Origin: Salinactinospora qingdaonensis
GTDB taxonomy: Bacteria > Actinomycetota > Actinomycetes > Streptosporangiales > Streptosporangiaceae
NCBI RefSeq assembly: GCF_039539445.1
Contig: NZ_BAABDD010000015.1
Coordinates: forward strand, 1-64,000
Length of the DNA stretch: 64,000 nucleotides
Reading direction: 5' to 3'
In this document: piece after piece, positions 60,629 to 64,000 of the stretch
Layout: each line of letters opens with the position of its first letter
How positions within the stretch are numbered: the stretch's first letter is position 1
Program-made: the position numbers and the translations under genes
Notes under the pieces: generated by a model
Databases searched by the model: none
What the model saw: only the letters and a program-made list of their open reading frames with translations
Told to the model about the DNA's origin: nothing

Positions 60629-62329
60629 ATGGTGAAACGGCGTGAACAGAGCCAGACTGAACAGCTTCGCCGCGCACTCGCCGACCGCGAGGCCCAACTC
60701 CAAGAGGCCCAAGCCCGGCTCGCCGCCCTGGAAGGGTCGACGTCGCTCCAGGTGGGGCGCGCCCTGACGTCGGCGGCAAAACGACCGGGGCGCGGGATCG
60801 TGCGGCTGCCACGCGACCTGTTCCGGCTGTGGCGCGGCGCCGGCGAGTCCCGCTCGGCGACGGCCGGCGCCGCGCCCGTGCGTTCCTTCGACACCGAACG
60901 CCCCGAAGCGCGCCTGTTAGCCGGCACGGCCGGTTCCCGCGACGGGCGTCTGGTCGTCGCCGGGGTGCTTTCGGCGCACGCCCGAGCGGCCCTCGAACCC
61001 TACGCCCACGTTGTCGCGCTGCGGCCTCATGACACCCAAGTCACCTTCGACACCATCGACGCCGACGTAGTGCTGGTGTCGGCGTCGGCGGCTGCGCCGG
61101 GGACGGTGTGGAGCCACGTCGGCGACCCCGCCGTCGCCGACCGCACGCGGGCGCTGAGCTGGCTCCTCGCCGCCGCGGCTGCGCGCTCGATTCCGTCGGT
61201 CCTCGTCGCTGACGCGCCCGCCCCGCCCGCTCTCGCAGACCTCGGTTTCGATCACGTACACAACGGTGACCTCGGGGTTCCCCTCCACCGCTTCAACCCC
61301 GTGGCCGCGCCGACCGAGCGTAGCGCCGCCCCTGTCCTGGTGGCGGGCCCTTCGCCCGCTCGTGGCCCGGTCGTCGCGCTGAACGCAACCCTGATCGCTG
61401 CGGGGCTGGAACGCACCGAGCCGGATTGGTGGGCGCTGCCCGACACGCTGCGCGCCCGCGCCTGTGTCGTCGCCGACACTCCGGCCATCGCCGACCGGGC
61501 TCTGGCGTGCGGCGCCCGCCCGCTGCTTCTCGGCAACACCGGCGACTCCGATCGCGCTGACCGTCCTGTCCGCACTGTTTCGGCCGGCAGCGGTGGCCCC
61601 GGCGCTGAGAGCGCGCTGGCCCGGGTCCGTGCCGCCGGCACGCTCGCCCCCACCGAGGTGCGCGCCGTCCTCCGTTCGCTGTTTTTGCGCGATGCCACAC
61701 CGGTACGGTTGGCCGAGTTGTTGGGTCAGGTTTCCCTCGCCTCGGGCGCCGGCGATTCCCTGCTGCCGCTCAGGGGGCGCGCGGTCGCCGTCTTGGCGTT
61801 CCCGCGTGACGACATCGACTCGCTGGCCTTCGCCGACGATGTCCTCAACCAGTCGCACCTGCCGGCCGAAGTCGTGGTTCCGCGCGCCTCGGTGCGCTTT
61901 ACCGGCGTCGAGCGGCTCCGTTCCCACGGCGCCTTGGTGCGCACGGTCGAGGGAGTGGCTCTCGATCCCGCCCCCGACGACTGGGCACGCATGGCGGCGC
62001 AGGCCACCACGCCTTGGACGGCGCTGTGGCATGGCCCCCACGGGCCGAACTTTCTCGCTGACGCCCTTTGTGCGGCCGAGTGTTCCGGAGCCGATGCCGT
62101 AGGACCCGCGCTGGGCGGCGCCGGAGCCGGCTCAGAGCCCGACTACGTTTTCGTCAGCGCCATCCAGCCCCACCTGACGCGCCGTGAACTCCTGTGCCGC
62201 GGCCTGCACCACGGGCAGTGGAATCGCCACGGCGCCCGGCTGCTCGCGTTGGCGCCCCTACGGGGGGCCGAGAGCGGTGCGTCCCACGACCGCCCCCAGG
62301 ACACTCCTGGGACGAAGGGAACCATGTGA
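60629..62329 (+). CDS. Uncharacterised coiled-coil protein of the glycopolymer locus
   Basis: 566 residues, no family recognised. A basic N-terminus and a coiled coil (EQLRRALADREAQLQEAQARLAALEG, about 11-36) of the kind seen at the start of some surface-polysaccharide glycosyltransferases; then Ala/Val-rich alpha/beta sequence with Rossmann-like strands (VVAGVLSAHARAALEPY, DADVVLVSASAAAPG, PSVLVADAPAPP). No membrane span. ATG at 60629 with GGAGG, followed directly by a GTG. The stop overlaps the start of the next glycosyltransferase gene (ATGTGA), so the two are coupled and may form a complex. Confidence 0.7.
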   Translation: MVKRREQSQTEQLRRALADREAQLQEAQARLAALEGSTSLQVGRALTSAAKRPGRGIVRLPRDLFRLWRGAGESRSATAGAAPVRSFDTERPEARLLAGTAGSRDGRLVVAGVLSAHARAALEPYAHVVALRPHDTQVTFDTIDADVVLVSASAAAPGTVWSHVGDPAVADRTRALSWLLAAAAARSIPSVLVADAPAPPALADLGFDHVHNGDLGVPLHRFNPVAAPTERSAAPVLVAGPSPARGPVVALNATLIAAGLERTEPDWWALPDTLRARACVVADTPAIADRALACGARPLLLGNTGDSDRADRPVRTVSAGSGGPGAESALARVRAAGTLAPTEVRAVLRSLFLRDATPVRLAELLGQVSLASGAGDSLLPLRGRAVAVLAFPRDDIDSLAFADDVLNQSHLPAEVVVPRASVRFTGVERLRSHGALVRTVEGVALDPAPDDWARMAAQATTPWTALWHGPHGPNFLADALCAAECSGADAVGPALGGAGAGSEPDYVFVSAIQPHLTRRELLCRGLHHGQWNRHGARLLALAPLRGAESGASHDRPQDTPGTKGTM

Positions 62330-64000
62330 CTCTCCGAGCGCTCGTCTATGGTGACGTCGATCTCAACCTCGTCGACGGGGCGGCGGTGTGGGCCCAGTCG
62401 ATGACGCGGGCGCTGGCCGCAGCGGGCTGTGAGGTCACCCTGGTGTTGAAAGCGCCGGTCACCACAGACCGGATGCTTGAGCCCTTCCTGGAGACCCCGG
62501 GGGTGACCCTGCGGCGTCCTTACGAGGAGCAGTTGCTCGCCGACGTGGGGCCGCGCGGCCTCACCCCCGAACAGGCGGTTACCCTCCTGACCCGTCTCGA
62601 CGCCGACTCCGCCTTCGATCTCGTGGTCGTGCGGGGGCGGCGGCTTTCCGTGCTGGCGGCCCACGAGTCCCAATTGGAGGGACGGCTGTGGACCTACCTC
62701 GCCGACATCCCGCAGCGCGTCACCGATCTGGTGTCCACGGCTGTATCGGAGTTGACCGACATCGCCGTGGCCTCGCGGTTCCTGCTGTGCCCCACGGGCC
62801 ATATGCGCGACTTCCTGGAGTCCAACGTGCCGGCGGCTTGCGGCAAGAGCGTCCTGTTCCCGCCGGTCACCGCTGTTCCGGCGGGGGTTGCCGCCCCCGG
62901 GGCGCCGGGGCGGCCCCTGCGGCTCGTGTACGCCGGCAGGTTCGCGCCGCGCTGGAACACGCTGGAGCTGACCGAGCTACCGGAGGCGCTGTCCGAGCGC
63001 TCCATCCCGGCCGAGCTGCACGTCATCGGCGACCGGATGCAGCGCGAATCCCCCGACTGGGACCGGCGCGTCACCAAGGCGCTCCAGGAAACGCCGGGGG
63101 TCACCTGGCACGGCGGGCAGTCGCGCGCGGCAGCGCTGCGCCTGGCGTCCGACTGCCACGTGGGGCTGGCGTGGCGCTCCCCCGAGTTGGCCGCCGGCCT
63201 GGAACTACCGGTGACCGTGCCCGAGTTCGGCGCTTTGGGGCTGCCGGTGGTCCTCAACCACACGCCCATGCACGAAGAGCTCCTGGGCGCCGACTACCCC
63301 CTGTTCGCCGGGGACGACACCGAATCCGTGGTCGACGCGCTCACTTTGGCCACCGACCCGCGGGTCTACACGTGGGCCGCGCAGCGCTGCGCACAGGCGG
63401 CCGAGGCGTTCACCCTGGAGCGCGCGGCCGAGCGGCTGCGCGGATACCTGGGCCTGGCGTTCCCGCCCGCTCCTGTGGGCACGAGTGCGCAGCGCCCCCT
63501 GAAGGTCGCCATCGCCGGACACGACTTCACGTTCTTCGCCGGGATCATCGAGCACCTGTCGGCGCTGCCGGGAGTGGAGGTGCGGCTGGACGAGTGGGAG
63601 TCGTTGCACTCCCACGACCAGTACCGCAGCCGAGAGCTGGCCTCCTGGGCCGATGTGGTGATCTGCGAATGGTGCGGGCCCAACGCCCTGTTCTACGCTC
63701 GCTACAAGCGGCGGGGGCAGCGCCTCCTCGTGCGGCTGCACCGTTTCGAGCTCTACGCGGAGTGGCCGCGCAAGCTCGACATCGAACAGGTCGACGCGAT
63801 CATCTGCGCCAGCCCTCGCTATGCCGAGCTCACCCGCGAGCGCGCCGAGTGGCCCGCGAGCAAGGTTGTCGTAGTGCCCAACTGGGTCGACGTTGACCAG
63901 CTTGACCGGCCCAAACTGGCAGGAGCCTCCCACACGCTGGGCATGCTCGGCATCACGCCCTCACGTAAGCGTGTCGATCGGGCACTGGACGTCCTGGAGG
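62326..64000 (+). CDS. Large two-module GT-B glycosyltransferase (partial, runs off the end)
   Basis: At least 558 residues; no stop before the end of the window. Module 1 (about 1-385): ALVYGDVDLNLVDGAAVWAQSMTRALAAAG, RLVYAGRFAPRWNTLELTELPEAL, LHVIGDRMQRES, VTWHGGQSRAAALRLASDCHVGLAWRS, VPEFGALGLPVVLNHTPMHEELLG, a family-4-like donor half. Module 2 from about 392: LKVAIAGHDFTFFAGIIEHL, WADVVICEWCGPNALFY, KVVVVPNWVDVDQL, GMLGITPSRKRVDRALDVL, a second glycosyltransferase. GTG at 62326 with AAGGGA upstream, overlapping the previous stop. The double arrangement suits alternating-sugar chain building. Confidence 0.85.
   Translation, partial: MTLRALVYGDVDLNLVDGAAVWAQSMTRALAAAGCEVTLVLKAPVTTDRMLEPFLETPGVTLRRPYEEQLLADVGPRGLTPEQAVTLLTRLDADSAFDLVVVRGRRLSVLAAHESQLEGRLWTYLADIPQRVTDLVSTAVSELTDIAVASRFLLCPTGHMRDFLESNVPAACGKSVLFPPVTAVPAGVAAPGAPGRPLRLVYAGRFAPRWNTLELTELPEALSERSIPAELHVIGDRMQRESPDWDRRVTKALQETPGVTWHGGQSRAAALRLASDCHVGLAWRSPELAAGLELPVTVPEFGALGLPVVLNHTPMHEELLGADYPLFAGDDTESVVDALTLATDPRVYTWAAQRCAQAAEAFTLERAAERLRGYLGLAFPPAPVGTSAQRPLKVAIAGHDFTFFAGIIEHLSALPGVEVRLDEWESLHSHDQYRSRELASWADVVICEWCGPNALFYARYKRRGQRLLVRLHRFELYAEWPRKLDIEQVDAIICASPRYAELTRERAEWPASKVVVVPNWVDVDQLDRPKLAGASHTLGMLGITPSRKRVDRALDVLE

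Overview
High-GC actinobacterial chromosome segment. The gene set (mycobacterial-type LpdA, AccA/AccD/AccE acyl-CoA carboxylase, a DUF397 protein, LytR-CpsA-Psr and DUF6716/DUF5941 cell-wall genes, frequent GTG/TTG starts, type I-E-like CRISPR repeat) fits Streptosporangiales/Nocardiopsaceae (Thermobifida/Nocardiopsis-like). The genus is an inference. No rRNA, tRNA, transposase or cas gene was recognised.

Left part (1-12.4 kb): adenosine deaminase with a coupled PH-domain membrane protein; a short leader-proximal CRISPR array (6 repeats, 5 spacers, no cas genes) running into about 1.8 kb of repeat-rich non-coding DNA with a candidate iron box; a gamma-glutamylcyclotransferase-fold protein diverging from an LpdA-like flavoprotein; then four tandem, translationally coupled or closely spaced paralogues of an exported single-span membrane protein of unknown function, and a DUF397 protein.

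Central metabolic part (12.4-30.6 kb): acyl-CoA carboxylase subunits, phosphoenolpyruvate carboxylase and biotin ligase (carboxylation/biotin theme); a PH-domain protein, an Rv1264-like adenylate cyclase and an MBL hydrolase; a histidine kinase/response regulator pair; GtrA; purK-purE; UDP-glucose dehydrogenase.

Right part (31.6-64 kb): a large cell-envelope glycopolymer locus. It holds an LCP ligase, several glycosyltransferases, a NeuA-HAD fusion, NeuB, polysialyltransferase-like enzymes, a DUF6716 glycosyltransferase, an O-acyltransferase with SGNH domain, mannose-6-phosphate isomerase, a methyltransferase, a GDPD phosphodiesterase, an IspD/TarI-type cytidylyltransferase, a TagGH exporter, a split DUF5941 system, a sugar/phosphate nucleotidyltransferase, sn-glycerol-1-phosphate dehydrogenase, a CDP-alcohol phosphotransferase and a second NDP-sugar dehydrogenase. 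With ManA, NeuB and NeuA-HAD present but no NeuC, the simplest reading is a Kdn-type (non-acetamido) nonulosonate polymer joined with polyol-phosphate units, exported by TagGH and attached by LCP.

A dispersed repeat family punctuates the window (about 2.9-3.1, 20.5-21.2, 24.0, 31.1-31.5, 42.5 and 51.6 kb). Copies share a GATCGC-TKC-GCGATC hairpin core. Three are short elements (about 158-224 bp) bounded by inverted GTTCTG ends next to YTAG tetranucleotides, like small non-autonomous transposons, and several abut gene stop codons exactly.
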